A stretch of DNA of 64,000 nucleotides from Fragilariopsis cylindrus CCMP1102 (GCA_900095095.1 FMBT01000299.1:558001-622000), one strand, 5' to 3'; shown: positions 32,786-44,655, counted from the first letter of the stretch. Made by a program: numbers and translations. Notes: generated by a model from the letters alone, not told the origin.

Positions 32786-34022
32786 ATGGCACCGGCTCCT
32801 GCACCAATACCCGCCGCTGGCAGTAGTGCGGGTACTTCTACCACTGCTCCCATGGATACTTCCGCTCCCAAAGCAATAGCTGCGTTAACAGCACAACCAT
32901 CGTCAACAGCACCAGTAGCGTCAACAGCACCAGCAACCACAACCACAACAAAAAAACCCAGCGGTACCAAGAGTAGCAAAAAAACTGTCACCAAAGCCAC
33001 TGGCGCAGGTACGAAGGCGAAGAAACCTAATCGTAAGAAAAAGTCAACCACCAAATCATCATCGGCGATGAGTGGTAACAATCAAGTATATGCACAGGCA
33101 CGCTTAGCTCAACAGGACTTGGCATCTCAACGTAATGTGGCTGCCATTCGTCTATCCGATCCTCTTTGGTACAAATTAGAAGATTATGTTCTACCGGCCG
33201 TCGCCGATGAATCGGTCATGTCTGGTGATGTCAGTGCTAAGATCCTACCCGAACAAGTACAAATCGTCGAGGCAGCATTGGACAAGAATGGTTTGACACG
33301 ATCCGATGTTACACCCCAAGCTTTTGCATGTCTATTGGAACAGTCTCGACGGTACGCCATCGATATACTATCAGATTCGCAGGATTACGCATTCGTTGCG
33401 AATCGAGTAGAAATAACTAAGGCCGATTTAGGTAAGCTTTGTTGGATCCAGAAATTTATTATATGAGATTGATATATGTGTTGGTGGTATTGCTTGCACA
33501 TGGCTCTGAAGTGTTTATACTGTTCTTACTCAATTTTATTTATGTATATAATATAAACAACATTTGTTGGGGGTCTCATATACAAAATTAATTTTTATAG
33601 CATTGGCAAACGAATTTCGACCGGATCACCCAACATCTATTTCCACACAACTTCCCAAACTGAATTTATTGGCACAAAGCATAAATCGAATTCCGTTACC
33701 ACCCATACCGACTCAATGTTATTCAGGCGTATTGTTACCATCTAAACGATATCAACTTACAGCTCGAACATTTGATGTAGTAACTAGCGCACAAACAGCA
33801 CAACGGATGGTCCAGGCCGTTCCGACAGCGTCTAAGCAAACCAAAGTCAGCAGTAACAGCAACAACCAAAGTTCTAGAAGGGGTTCATCAACTAATTCGT
33901 CCTCTAGGAAAAGTATTACCAAAAAAGTTAAACCGAGTTATGGGGCGGCACGGGGAAGACAAATTTCTATTAATTTGAAGGGAGATGACAAGAAGGCGAT
34001 GGATGTAGTTAAATCAGAATGA
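32786..34022 (+). CDS. TAF9: TFIID/SAGA subunit TAF9
   Basis: Histone-fold transcription factor subunit pairing with TAF6 in TFIID and SAGA. Exons 32786-33431 and 33601-34022 join in phase 1 (GTAAGC donor) to 355 residues. The first 95 residues are Pro/Ala/Thr and Lys-rich, disordered. The fold spans about 125-250: ILPEQVQIVEAALDKNGLT, VTPQAFACLLEQSRRYAIDI, LSDSQDYAFVANRVEITKAD and LALANEFRPD, followed by the TAF9-specific downstream motif NRIPLPPIPTQCYSGVLLPS and KRYQLTARTFDV. The tail is Ser/Lys-rich. The lysine-rich N-terminus is an extension relative to the compact metazoan protein. Confidence 0.87.
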
Positions 34023-34505
34023 TAATGCATGATAAATACATACTGTAGTTCTGAATATCTAGGTATTACAATAGGTATCAGTTCTATCTACAACGGCGAC
34101 TGGTGGTAGGAATGAGATCATTCGGGAACTGTCTATAACGATTATTTGGCGAGAATTCTTACTTCACCGAATAAAACTGGAATGATTTTTTTTCGTATCA
34201 GCCGAATTGGATTTTAATTTATAGTACCAAAATTAACTCTATATTATAAACACTGTTTACAGTATGGTACTGAAGTAGTATGACTATCGAGAAGTGCGTA
34301 GATTTATCTTCTCTCTTGTAAGGTCTGTACCTCTAGTTGTCGTCGAAAAAGTCATACAAATAAAAAAGATGGCCCATTTCCGTATGAAAATAATATATAT
34401 ATAACGCAAAACACATTGTGTGTATGTGTATATTCTCTCGTTTACATTTTTGTTCATTTAATATCACAACAGGAAGGAAGATATTATATTCGTGCTTCAT
34501 TTCTC
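34023..34505. other. Convergent 3'-flank region
   Basis: 3' UTRs of TAF9 (plus) and the FUN14 gene (minus), AT-rich. No gene seen. Confidence 0.3.
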
Positions 34506-35392
34506 TCATCCACGTCGTGCTCCCATCAGGAATCCAGCTGAAAATCCACCTGCGCCTGGGATTTGATCTTGCAGTACCACCTGTGACTTCTTCCACAATA
34601 CTTCAATATCTTGTCCGTCTATCTTCCCATCATTATTCTGATTTTTATTGCATAGTTTTTTTATTCAGCGTAATCAACAATGTTAGATACGATGTAATTG
34701 CATGACATGCATTTGCATTTGATGATACGTGTTGAATGTGCAGTACTTACTGTGTCCAAGGGTTTGATCGCGTCACGTCCAATTTTATCCCAGTCCACAT
34801 CAATGTATCCCATATGTTTAGCAGTCTGTAAACCTATGAAACCTTTTGTTGTTGTTGTTGTTATTATTATTATTATTCATAGAATCAGAAATAAAATAAA
34901 ACTGGTAAGAGAGAAGAAAAAGTGTATGCTATTATCCTCTAAAATTATTGTCCCCTCTGATGGTATTGAATAAAAACTTCACGAACGAACGAAAACCAAC
35001 CAACCAATCAACCCGCCACTCACCTACACCAGCCACTAACCCTACACCCCTTCCAACTTTACGAAAGGCCATTCCAGAGCAGTATCCCATGACTGGAAAT
35101 GAAAAATAACACAACGAAAGAAAAGAATAATTTAAAATAATAATAGAGATAAATTAGATGAATTTTCAGTATGTCGAGAACACACATACACCACAGGACA
35201 GGACTACAAGCAGAGCGAAGGGTTCTCGTTCGAAAAAATGTCTAAGCCAAGTATTACATTGCATTGCATCCCAACCATAACCACGACAATCAATTCCGTA
35301 CCTCCACCAAAAGAAATTTCACTTAGAGCATCCTTATTTTTATCAATAAATTGATTAATTACGTCCATGGGTTCTTTATTATTACCGGACAT
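34506..35392 (-). CDS. FUN14-domain membrane protein with EF-hand-like loop
   Basis: 127 residues from four exons: 35392-35302, 35092-35024, 34842-34751 and 34637-34506, with GTACGG, GTGAGT and GTAAGT donors and matching phases. The FUN14 family includes FUNDC1, a mitochondrial outer-membrane mitophagy receptor, and algal or archaeal relatives. Visible motifs: VMGYCSGMAFRKVGRGVG, GLVAGVGFIGLQTAKHMGYI, VDWDKIGRDAIKPL, then DTNNDGKIDGQDIEVLW (an EF-hand-type calcium loop) and the family C-terminus GAGGFSAGFLMGARRG. There is no Y-x-x-L LC3-interacting motif in the short N-terminus. Organelle location is inferred; both plastid and mitochondrial FUN14 proteins are known. Confidence 0.9.
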
Positions 35393-36017
35393 TTTTTTAC
35401 TTCTTGTTCTTTATTAAATTGGGATATGTACGCGTGAATCAAAAATACTCGTTGATAGTAGTTTCTATGCTGCCTTCCGAATGGCATGGACGTTCCTTGT
35501 TTGTTCTACTAGACTTCTTGAACGACTTGTGTTGTGTTCAGTTGTATATTATTAGTTTTGATGAAGAAGATAAAATTTTGTTGTGCTTTTTATACGATTT
35601 TAAGATTGGCGATTGATGATTGATTCGATTCTACTTCGTAAATTCACAAAAAAGCGCACGAATAAAAAACAATTTGAACTTAGCAAGCAGAAGGCCTAAA
35701 TAATACCTAAAATATCTTTTGTTCGAAGAGTATACGAAGAAGTTTCTATTGTTGATGAGAAAACAAATATCATTTCTCCTAAAGCTACAAATTGCAGAGA
35801 CTGGTGTACAGCACTGATGGTAGCAATGTGGATAATAGATTAGAACGATATGCATTTGTTACGGGGCCGTAATATAGAAATAAATACTTCGACGCGACGG
35901 TAGATTCGGACACGATAGATTACACGCACATATCCAACTAGAAGCTTTCGTGCTAAACTACTAAATAAAATTGGTGTTGGTGTTGATTGTCGGAGGACGA
36001 CGAAAGAAAAAGTGACG
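35393..36017. promoter_or_regulatory. Divergent intergenic region (FUN14 / PIG-Z)
   Basis: Contains the two promoters and leaders. Short ORFs on both strands (35404-35616, 35631-36043) lack coding character. No element recognised. Confidence 0.3.
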
Positions 36018-38009
36018 ATGATAATATCTCGGAAAACCACCATTATTTCTTGGGTGATATATTTAGTACTCTTACTTTTTCGTGTTCTCGTTTGTCCATT
36101 CCAAACTGGTTATGTTCATCCTGATGAATTTTTTCAAGGAGGCCAAGAATTGTTTTTTGGTTGTCCACCAACCATACCATGGGAATTCGAACCGACCAAT
36201 GCTCTTCGATCTATAATCCCACCAACATTCATGACATGGTTTCCTTTGCAGATATACGACTGGTTACGCAAATTGTTGTTGTTGTTGACGATGAGGATGA
36301 CAATACCAGGCTTTGCTGATGATCGGAACGGAATGACGATTGTTGGTATGGGAAGCTTTTCCGGTATGGAAGTATTGATTATTCCTCGTATTTTCTGTTC
36401 TTTGCTATCAGTTTTGATAGTAGACTGGAGCGTGTGGTCTATTTATGAAGCTAGTAACACCACAAGTACAAGTAAGAGTACGAGTAATAAGATAAGGAAC
36501 ACGAAAAAAGAATATCGTACCAACAGTAATACAGAAGGTTCAGAAGAATATTGCGGCGTACCAATAGCGGTGTTGCTTCTGGCGAGTGCTTGGCCTACTA
36601 TGGTCATGTTAACTCGTCCGTTCTCCAATTCTATGGAATCATACATTCTTGCCCTATTGATAGCAACTGTCATAACGCATAGCAGAAGCAATAATATCGA
36701 TATATTTTTCTGTTGGAAAATTGGAACAATCTGCGCAGTTGGGATCTTTACTCGATTTACCTTCGTCTTCTTCGCATTTCCTCTTTTATTATTCCTTTTG
36801 TATGGAATGATTCAAAAATTCGGTATGCGGAAAACTATTATATGGAAAAAACTGTCATGGATGATATTATTTTTCGCTTTTACTTCCGTTGGAATTGTAC
36901 TCATAGACACACAATACTATTCCTCGACAACGAGCGATGATGATGGAAATCAGCAAACATCGTTGTTCGATTTCTCATCATTAGTCTTGACACCATTGAA
37001 CGCTCTAACTTACAACAGTAAGATATCAAATTTGAAGGAACATGGTCTTCATCCAAGATGGACACACGCCGTGGTTAACATGATGATTATGTTCGGCCCC
37101 TTGACTTTGTTTGCATATCTATCAATTCCAACCACATTATGGAATCGTAAAAGTGAGACCATTATTGAGAAGGATGTAATCTTCATGGTTTATCAAACTA
37201 TGATTGTCTTTAGTCTGGGATTCCTTTCCATCGCTCCGCATCAAGAACCTCGATTCTTGTTACCTCTTATAATTCCATTAGTTCTACTTGGAGAAAAATA
37301 TATAAAGCGATTTCCTACTATCGGAACATTCGTTTGGATCCTCTTCAATGTGATACTCTTCATACTATTCGGCGTGCTTCACCAGGGGGGAGTCTCTCAA
37401 TCTCTGCTATCGGTTGGCTCCACCGCAATAATACAGCCCCGTCAGACACAGCCTACGTCTTGGATTTTTTGGCGTACATACATGCCTCCAACCTTTTTGA
37501 CGAGACTCTCTCGTGATATTATAGATGGTACAAGGACTTGCAGCAGTAGATCTTCACCTGAATACAATGATGGTAAGAAAGATCCAATATCTTGTGAACA
37601 AACAACGTTCGGTAGGGAGCTCGATGACATGTGCCAAAAAGAAAAAGTTCGTATTGTGGACTTAAACGGTTCAAGTTTGGAAAAACTATGGAATACAATC
37701 CAAACAGAACTACCTTGCTCAAGGAACGAAGAAATACATGATCAGGAAGCTTTCCTTTTTCTAGTTGTACCATTTTTGGCAGAGAATGATGGCAGTGACG
37801 ACAATGGTTACTATTTTTCGTATGCTGGCCAAGAAGAAGGGCGATGTCAACTTCCCAACGAGGCCTATAAATGTGACCATGTCTCGAACTATGGTCCGCA
37901 TCTGACAACAGAAGACTTTCCTCCTTACCAGTATGGTACCTCAGCTACAGATTATTACGATAGACTAGTTTTAAATGTCTACAACATATCATGTACGGAA
38001 ACAATTTGA
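36018..38009 (+). CDS. PIGZ: GPI mannosyltransferase 4 (SMP3/PIG-Z), GT22 family
   Basis: ER multipass glycosyltransferase that adds the fourth mannose to the GPI core using dolichol-phosphate mannose. The single exon encodes 663 residues from ATG 36018. The catalytic lumenal motif is YVHPDEFFQGGQELFF with WEFEPTNALRSIIPPTF, matching the SMP3/PIG-Z form of the GT22 signature. Many hydrophobic segments follow (ISWVIYLVLLLFRVLV, VLIIPRIFCSLLSVLIVDW, AVLLLASAWPTMVMLTRPFS, FVFFAFPLLLFLLYG, LSWMILFFAFTSVGIVL). The APHQEPRFLLPLIIPLVLL strand carries the HQEPRF motif common to the family. The C-terminal 170 residues are polar. No frame interruption despite its length. Confidence 0.87.
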   Translation: MIISRKTTIISWVIYLVLLLFRVLVCPFQTGYVHPDEFFQGGQELFFGCPPTIPWEFEPTNALRSIIPPTFMTWFPLQIYDWLRKLLLLLTMRMTIPGFADDRNGMTIVGMGSFSGMEVLIIPRIFCSLLSVLIVDWSVWSIYEASNTTSTSKSTSNKIRNTKKEYRTNSNTEGSEEYCGVPIAVLLLASAWPTMVMLTRPFSNSMESYILALLIATVITHSRSNNIDIFFCWKIGTICAVGIFTRFTFVFFAFPLLLFLLYGMIQKFGMRKTIIWKKLSWMILFFAFTSVGIVLIDTQYYSSTTSDDDGNQQTSLFDFSSLVLTPLNALTYNSKISNLKEHGLHPRWTHAVVNMMIMFGPLTLFAYLSIPTTLWNRKSETIIEKDVIFMVYQTMIVFSLGFLSIAPHQEPRFLLPLIIPLVLLGEKYIKRFPTIGTFVWILFNVILFILFGVLHQGGVSQSLLSVGSTAIIQPRQTQPTSWIFWRTYMPPTFLTRLSRDIIDGTRTCSSRSSPEYNDGKKDPISCEQTTFGRELDDMCQKEKVRIVDLNGSSLEKLWNTIQTELPCSRNEEIHDQEAFLFLVVPFLAENDGSDDNGYYFSYAGQEEGRCQLPNEAYKCDHVSNYGPHLTTEDFPPYQYGTSATDYYDRLVLNVYNISCTETI

Positions 38010-38214
38010 CATAAAATGAAATTGTACTAGTTGAGGGAATCTATTTTCAAGCTAAACGTAGTCTACGTCGATACTAAAATAGTGACAGTGTTGAATAATT
38101 TACAGATTTATTTATTAAGATTATTATATACAGTCTCTAATATCATTCATGCTGTTCATATTGATGATGTGAGAGTAAAGTACAATGCAATTGTCAGGAA
38201 AATTCTTGTAGGTA

Positions 38215-39626
38215 TTAATCCAAGGTCCATTTTTCAGTGCCGTATCCAACAAACTTTTCATCCGTCCGTTTAAATCCTGCTCCATCGAAGCCGAAACCAA
38301 GACTATCAGCCTGCAACTCCAACTTTTTAATCTCTATTTCTGAAAGACGCCACCCCATAGCACCTAAGTTATCCTCAAGCTGTGTTGCTGTTCGACAGCC
38401 TGGAATCGGTATCGCCCCTTTGCTGATAATGTAATTCAATGCAACTTGTGATATGCTTTTATTCCTTTCATTTGCAATACTTGCCATGGTTACTAATAAA
38501 GGCTGAATACCTCCTTCCGGAACTGTTATGCCATCTCCGTACGCATAACGCTCCAAGTCTTTCAATTCCATATTGGACTTTTTATTGAGAGTTAAAGAAC
38601 GATCTGTCGGATCTACATTCTGATCCAAAATTGTTTTTGAATATTTTCCAGTAAGAAGACCCATCGCAAAAGGATAGCACGCGAGGACCTTGACACCCAA
38701 TTCGTTACATTTCGTTACAGTTTCTTGAGATCCGTTGTGTCTTCCCAACAACGAAAATGTAATCTGGTTGGATGCCAAAGGAACACCATGTTTTGCCAAT
38801 GCTTCTGACATTCTTCAACGAGAGTTGGTCCATAATTACACACACCAACGTTCTTCACAAGTCCTCTATTGTAGCATTCTGCTAGTCCCTCCCAGTAAAT
38901 TTCATTCTTGTTTTCCACTTTACCAAATGACCTCAACGGTTGAACAACTAAAATATTAACAGATTTATTGTGAGTTAGGGTGTAGGGTGAAGGATATTGT
39001 GAGATCGAATATGTAAGTAAGCATAACAACGCAACACAACACAACACAACACACCTTTTGGATGACATGTTATAACTTACTGTCTGGCATATGAATTTGA
39101 TACAAATCAATCTGGTCTACTCCAAGATTTCTACAAGATTCCTCACATGCATCTACGACACTCTGTACGGACGTTCGCCATGGTATAGGGGTGAATTTTG
39201 TGGCGACAACGGGTTTGAGCTTGCTCGCGTCATCCTCTGTAGCTTTTTGAATGTACTTGCTGGTCATACGTTCTGTTTCACCGTACCCCATCCCCATGGC
39301 AGTTTTCCAATGTGTTCCGTACCGTTCTGCTGTATCAAAAAAGGCGGCATTCGATCTGTATGCCATCGAAACTACGCCGTCTATATCTTCATTTTCGGTA
39401 TCGAGTATACTATTGCTGCTCCAAGATATCGTTCCTACTCCGACTGTAGGCACAATCAAATTTCCAATTTTTGTCGTATCTGGGGCGACCGGCACAAAAG
39501 GAATTCTCTGTTTCAAGGAATAACTTTTTGGCGCGGGAGTACCGATGTACCCTCGGTACCGATGTACGCTTCGGAAAATTGGGAACATACGACTAACAAG
39601 AAACACGCTGTCGTTTTGGTTGTCAT
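38215..39626 (-). CDS. Aldo-keto reductase, reading frame interrupted
   Basis: NADPH-dependent reductase of the plastid/algal AKR type. Exon 1 runs to 39081 (donor GTAAGT) and exon 2 from 38947, in phase 1. AKR hallmarks: IVPTVGVGTISWSS, AFFDTAERYG with catalytic Asp/Tyr, VVATKFTPIPWR, NLGVDQIDLYQIHMPD, NVGVCNYGPTLVEE, HGVPLASNQITFSLLGRH, LACYPFAMGLLTGKY and AIPIPGCRTATQLEDNLGAM. The frame breaks at about 38810: after TLVEE the sequence continues correctly (ALAKHGVPLASNQ) only one base out of frame, as if one nucleotide is missing. A second break of the same sense near 39540 separates a clear signal peptide in another frame (ATG 39626, TTACFLLVVCSQFSEAY) from the mature part. ATG 39588 would avoid that one. 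A pseudogene or indel error is possible. Confidence 0.75.
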
Positions 39627-40307
39627 TGATTCATACTTTATATTGGGACGATTGATTCGATTCTTCGTTGAAAATTTCTTGGAACTGATGTGTTAGTTGC
39701 TTCTTTTTATCTATCTCTGGCTAAATTATGTATAGTTGGTAGCTTCTTTTTATTTATCTCTGGCTAAATTATGAGACTGTGATTATATGAATTAGTGGAC
39801 CTGCAATCGGTTAACCTTCGCTTTTCTTCTTATTTGTCATCTCATCTGATGCGACCTCTGATGCTGATGGTCAGAAAACAGCACAAGAAGCATATCGAAA
39901 TAGAAGAATACTGTAGGACGTGTCATAATAGTGATCAAGTGAGTGATGAGTCAAGTCGATTTGCTAACATTCGTCATTATCCAGTCGTATTTTCTAATTT
40001 AGTGATGTTTTTCCTACGTGGTGATGCGTGGTAGACTTCGCGCCGATTTGACCTTTTATCCACGTTTAATTGCGTGAGTCAACACAGTACCACTTTCTTT
40101 AAGTAAGATATCTTGATAAGTATATAATATTAATCGAAGAACATCCAAAATTTATCTCTTGAAGTATGATTTGCTGAGAACAATTCTAAATAAAACAAAA
40201 TCGCGTAAATGAGAAGGAAACAAAAATACGCAGTCAATTATAGGTATGCACTAGCTAGACAAAGATACGATAATCTAGACTTAATTGGACAACTATGGCT
40301 ATAAGAC
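39627..40307. other. Intergenic region with a short direct repeat
   Basis: Upstream region of the aldo-keto reductase and 3' flank of the PPR gene. Apart from the repeat at 39699-39773 I see nothing. Confidence 0.35.
39699..39773. repeat. Two-copy 32-bp direct repeat, 43-bp period
   Basis: Units 39699-39730 and 39742-39773 (both starting GCTTCTTTTTAT and ending GGCTAAATTATG) differ at one base. They lie about 75 bp upstream of the aldo-keto reductase start. Likely a recent local duplication in a promoter. Confidence 0.85.
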
Positions 40308-43300
40308 TTATGCTATGTCATCTTCGTGTTCTGTTGATGCCTTCAGAAATTCCAAGAGATAAGATGTAGCCAATTTCCAAGTCTCGTCTTGTTTTTTATC
40401 AATTTCATCTTGCGATTTATGCATAGTTTGTTGCCTATTGCTTTCAATTTCTGCAACACGGATGGAACGCACCAGATTAAGGGAAGCAACTCTCAAATTT
40501 GGATTACGTTCTCCATCATCCCGAATAGTTTGTCGGAAATCTTCGAGATCATTATCCACTTCCTTAAATAAAGTCTTGGAAGCAAATCGAAAAGTACTTT
40601 CATCGAATTGAGCATTACATAGTAAGAGAGAATCTAAGGCCAACAATACGGATGTTCGTCCACCCTTTTGATTATGGGCAACCAATAGGCCTTGTATTGT
40701 GCGTGAGCTGGGAATTATATCATCGGCTTTCATTTGGTCATAAAGAGCAATAGCACCATCCCAGGATCGTGCTCTGATCCGAGCAAGAAGAATTGCATCG
40801 TATGAGGACACCCCTGGTTTGATTCCCTTCTCTTCATTCATCAACATCGACTGGAAAAGTTCCTCCATTTCTACATAGCGATCCTTCACAGCTAGGGTAT
40901 GAAGCACTGCACTATAAAGTTCCTCACTATATTGGATTACGAATATACACAAATGATAAGATGCTGGATACATCACATCATAACAAGAAAATCATTGTTC
41001 AACAATACCATCACGTACCCTGGTTTCATATCTTGATCTATCATCGAACGAAGATTGCGTCTTGTGTTATCTGCATCACCCACCTTGGCATGACAAAGAA
41101 GTATTAGTGCATAAAGTTCAGATTGTGCACCAATAGGATACGAATCCTTCAATTGATCAAGAGAAGCTTGAATCGAACTAGCACTCTCTATATCAGAAGT
41201 TCTTAGACATATTTTTAGAGCATTTTTCACAGCTGTAAAAGGAACCACAGTTTGAGAATTAAAGGAACGGTCTTGCGTACTTGATTCATCCGCAACTCTT
41301 TTCAGAATTCTCGAGGCCAACATAGAGTCTTCCATGAAGGAGCTCGCATCGAGTCCTATAGCAACAAGCTTTCCATCACGAAGTTTCTAGGATACGAGTC
41401 AAGTATTGTCCTAGTTGCACTAGCGACAACATTCCAAAGGGATGAATCGTTCTTAGCTGAATAATGTAATCCCGACATGTATGTAATCCAAACTCCGATA
41501 TCAGGTTTTTCGTAGACATTGGTTTATTTTCCAATATAACAAGAACTTTCTTCCAGAAAGAGGAAAGATCAATTATATCTCCTAGTCGGTTTCTCTTGGG
41601 CCACCGGCATATGGATATTAAATACTTGTCTTCGTCATATCTTGATAAGATGTTGGCCTACACAAAACGAGGAAATAATTGAATGGATCAGATTTGGATT
41701 TTTGAATTTGATGTACCATTACTACTGTTTATTGATTATCTTTCGATACGATCTCTTACCTTTTGTATTCGGTTGTAGTAGTCAAGCGCCTTTTGACTCA
41801 GATTTTCAGACTTCATCATTTCTGTAAAGAGAATGCACGACTCCACATTGATACGATTGGGATTATTTCTCAAAGCGGTTTCCATGAGTGTAGTTGCAAT
41901 AGTGAGTTCCATCTTTGCATGACAAGCCCGTATTGCCTCCATCAAAAGTTCAGGGGTGATATCATCTATTGATGACGAACTCTCCATCATTTCTTGTGAA
42001 AGCTTAATAGCTTCTCCGGGCCCCTGGAGTCTTCGAATGAATGCAATAATAAGAATACGATATGTTGTAGAATCAGGTCTGCATCGATGACCACTCTCAG
42101 CCAAAATTTTCATTTCTTTAAAAATTTGAAGCACCCATTTCCGATCATCCTGTTATCTATCTCTGTGGACGTCACGAGATGAGCTAGTAAAAGATTTATT
42201 ACTGATGAAGTTAGATTATATTTTCGTTGTGTAACGTTTTGAAGAACTCTCGAACATAAGTAATGTTACTGTTGCTGTGTATTTCATTATTAATATTTCC
42301 CATTCCACCATCATCATGGCGAATTTCGGTTCTGTATGTATTCCGGTTTCTTTATTGAGGGGAATACCCGAATCGAATCGTCGCCAATCTTCAGGTTTCA
42401 TCGCAATCAGTAACGACATAGATCGAAGAATTGCATTTTGGTACATATCACTTCCACCCCCTTTCTTTTTTTCTTCGTCGCTATTACTATTGATTGAGCT
42501 ACTCATAATTACAGACTGTAATTCACTGTTTTCAATACACGACACGTCATTTTCGTTTTCGTTTGTTTCAAGTAGCGTCAAATTTAGATAATCCTCTAAG
42601 CTCAATTGCTCAGTAGTAATCGGGTATCGAAATACAGACGAGAGATGGATGTCTTCATGATATGATGATTCATCTTCTTTCATATGATTGTTTGTCGTGT
42701 TCTCGTCTTCGTCTTCATATGCTTTGTACGATCTTAGGATATCACGATAGTCATACCGATGAAAAATCTCATTCCATTGATCTTCCACGGACGGTTTTGT
42801 ATATTTCATATTGATATTATTACTACTATCATTATTATTACTATTTGGTCTACTCATTATACGACGCCTCTGATGACATCTTTTCTTTTCCTTTTATATA
42901 TATCCTCCCATCGTTTCACAAGAAAACCAGATTTTCATGATCTACTTTTGAAATGGTATTATTTACATCTTGTTCTATCGTTTGTGCGAAGCGATCCAAA
43001 AACGATGCCAACCACAAATCATCATCATTATCATCCTCATCGTCATCATCACCACCCGATACGGTAGGTGACATTCTCGTTGTATCTTCGACGACTATAC
43101 CTGTCGGTAGAATCTCGTCATTGTCGGAATTAGCAGTGCTACTACTAGACGAGAATCTTTGACATTCCTGATGAAAGTTTGTAAGTCTCTTTAGGGACGA
43201 GACCGAGGATATTGAGTGACTCAATAGTGATGATGATGATGATGATGGACGATTTTGTTGTTGTTGTTGTCGTATGTTGAAATTTAGATGAAGTAGGAAT

Positions 43301-43429
43301 AGAAGAAGAGGAAGCAGAAACTAACACTTGTTCACTTCGTCTATCCTTAGTAATTATTTGAAGTATCGTACGATGATTCTTCTTTCTACGGTGGTTAAGG
43401 ATCCGGGCAGTATTACGATAGATAATCAT
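40308..43429 (-). CDS. Pentatricopeptide-repeat (PPR) organelle RNA-binding protein, frames discontinuous
   Basis: PPR proteins bind organellar RNA through 35-residue helix pairs. Family-like segments: LTSSVINLLLAHL, WVLQIFKEMKILAESG and CRPDSTTYRILIIAF; GEAIKLSQEMMES; QKALDYYNRIQ; SSIQASLDQLKDSYPIGAQS; ELYALILLCHAKVGDADNTR; LFQSMLMNEEKGIKPGVSSY with DAILLARIRARSWDGAIALY. Two introns are clear: donor after IQK (AAAAG|GTAAGA, about 41761) with acceptor at 41657, and donor after MKPG (GTACGT, about 41024) with acceptor near 40933. Between these, and upstream to the basic N-terminus (MIIYRNTARILNHRRKKNHR, mitochondrion-like), coding-like sequence changes frame repeatedly (about 42148, 42250, 42315, 42860, 42905; possibly 41355 and 41515). 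Each change fits one missing base. Exact exon limits there are unresolved; the call as PPR is firm, intactness is not. Confidence 0.7.
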
Positions 43430-43920
43430 ACTGGAATCGGATCGGATTTTGATTCAATTGATGGTAACAGGAGCTTCGTATACTAAGGGCCTTATATATC
43501 GAAAATCCTTCTACCCTCTTTTCCGCTTGTTATTCAGCATTATCGTCGTTGTCGTCAATCTTTGTCGTACTAGAAATGCAAATCTCTCTTTTTTATTTTA
43601 AAATTTTGATGGAAAGTGAATTTTAAATTTCTTTTGCTTCCTCGATCGATCACGTAATTTTTTTTTATTGGACGTCGAGACAAGGGCGAGACTCGTGACT
43701 CGATTTATTCTATGATTTAAATTTCGAGGAGGGCCCTGCGACTCTGATTCGATGATTTTTTTAATTTTTTTATTTTTTTTACGACCGACGAAGAAATCCA
43801 TCATTCTATATTATTATCAAATTAGCATTATTAACTGATCGTCATCGCATCGCTTACACCTTTTATTACCAGCTTCAAGCTACAATCTGATATCGTTTGC
43901 ACAAAGAGTAACTTATCGTC
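43430..43920. promoter_or_regulatory. Divergent intergenic region
   Basis: Upstream of the PPR gene (minus) and of the small membrane-protein gene (plus). T-rich tracts around 43590-43790. No gene or element recognised. Confidence 0.3.
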
Positions 43921-44295
43921 ATGGTGGGCAGCAACAGCAAGTTGAAGTCAAACGCAGACACAGTATTCAGCGCCAATTTGGGAAAGGTAAATATAATATA
44001 TGATATGATGTGATGTATGATGCGTCTCTTTTTAATTTTCAAATTCTTGTACCGTATCCAAGCGCACAAAACGCTCATACATACTGTACTTGTAATATCA
44101 TACCCGTTTTGAACATTGAATCTTTTTTAATAATGATACTAAAAATATATATAACAGAGAGGCAAAGCAGCCTCTTGGGCTGTTGCTATAATTGGCGTGG
44201 CAGCATATACATACTGGACGAACATGGACAATGGAAAATCCTTTACGAAAGAGGAACAATCAAAATGGAATGCAGCTAAAGAAGAGAAGAAATGA
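43921..44295 (+). CDS. Small single-span membrane protein, unknown function
   Basis: 67 residues from two exons, 43921-43986 (donor GTAAAT) and 44158-44295 (acceptor ataacag), in phase 0. The predicted protein starts MVGSNSKLKSNADTVF, has a basic GKRGKAAS step, one hydrophobic segment (WAVAIIGVAAYTYW, about residues 29-42) and a charged tail TKEEQSKWNAAKEEKK. I do not recognise the family. Size, a single span and a positively charged flank resemble small mitochondrial inner-membrane or assembly subunits. The precise splice phase and the clean stop support a real gene too short to be found as one ORF. Confidence 0.6.
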
Positions 44296-44655
44296 AATGA
44301 AATGAGAATAAAACGAATTGAATTGAACTGAAATAAAAATACGGTAGATACATTTTGTTTTGGGTCAATGTACCGGTAATACATATTCAATATTATAAGC
44401 TACACGAAAATATACAAATAATCCATTCCCACAAATTGATTTGTGTTTACCTTTAGAAAAATTGACGTATCCTTTGCATTACTATTGAATGCGAGTTATT
44501 GAAAACAACAACAACAATCTACATCATAGTATTGAACTATGTAGGACTACTGAAAATTACTACTTATGACGATCTATAGATATAATATACTGTAATATTC
44601 AATACACTTTCTCATTTTCATAGTACTATTCATAACATAATAACATCTATTAAGG
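44296..44655. other. Convergent 3'-flank region
   Basis: 3' UTRs of the small membrane-protein gene and of the methyltransferase gene. The GAAATGAAATGA-type pentamer repeat right after the stop at 44295 is the only feature. Confidence 0.3.

Noticed and set aside
39545-39580. Near-duplicate TACATCGGTAC units as cause of the aldo-keto reductase leader frame change
   Set aside because: A 17-bp duplication could shift the frame, but one missing C in the following CCC run explains it more simply and matches the other sites.
42108-42250. Very short introns to explain PPR frame changes
   Set aside because: The only GT-AG pair at the 42148 break would give an intron of about 26 nt with a non-consensus donor, far shorter than other introns here.
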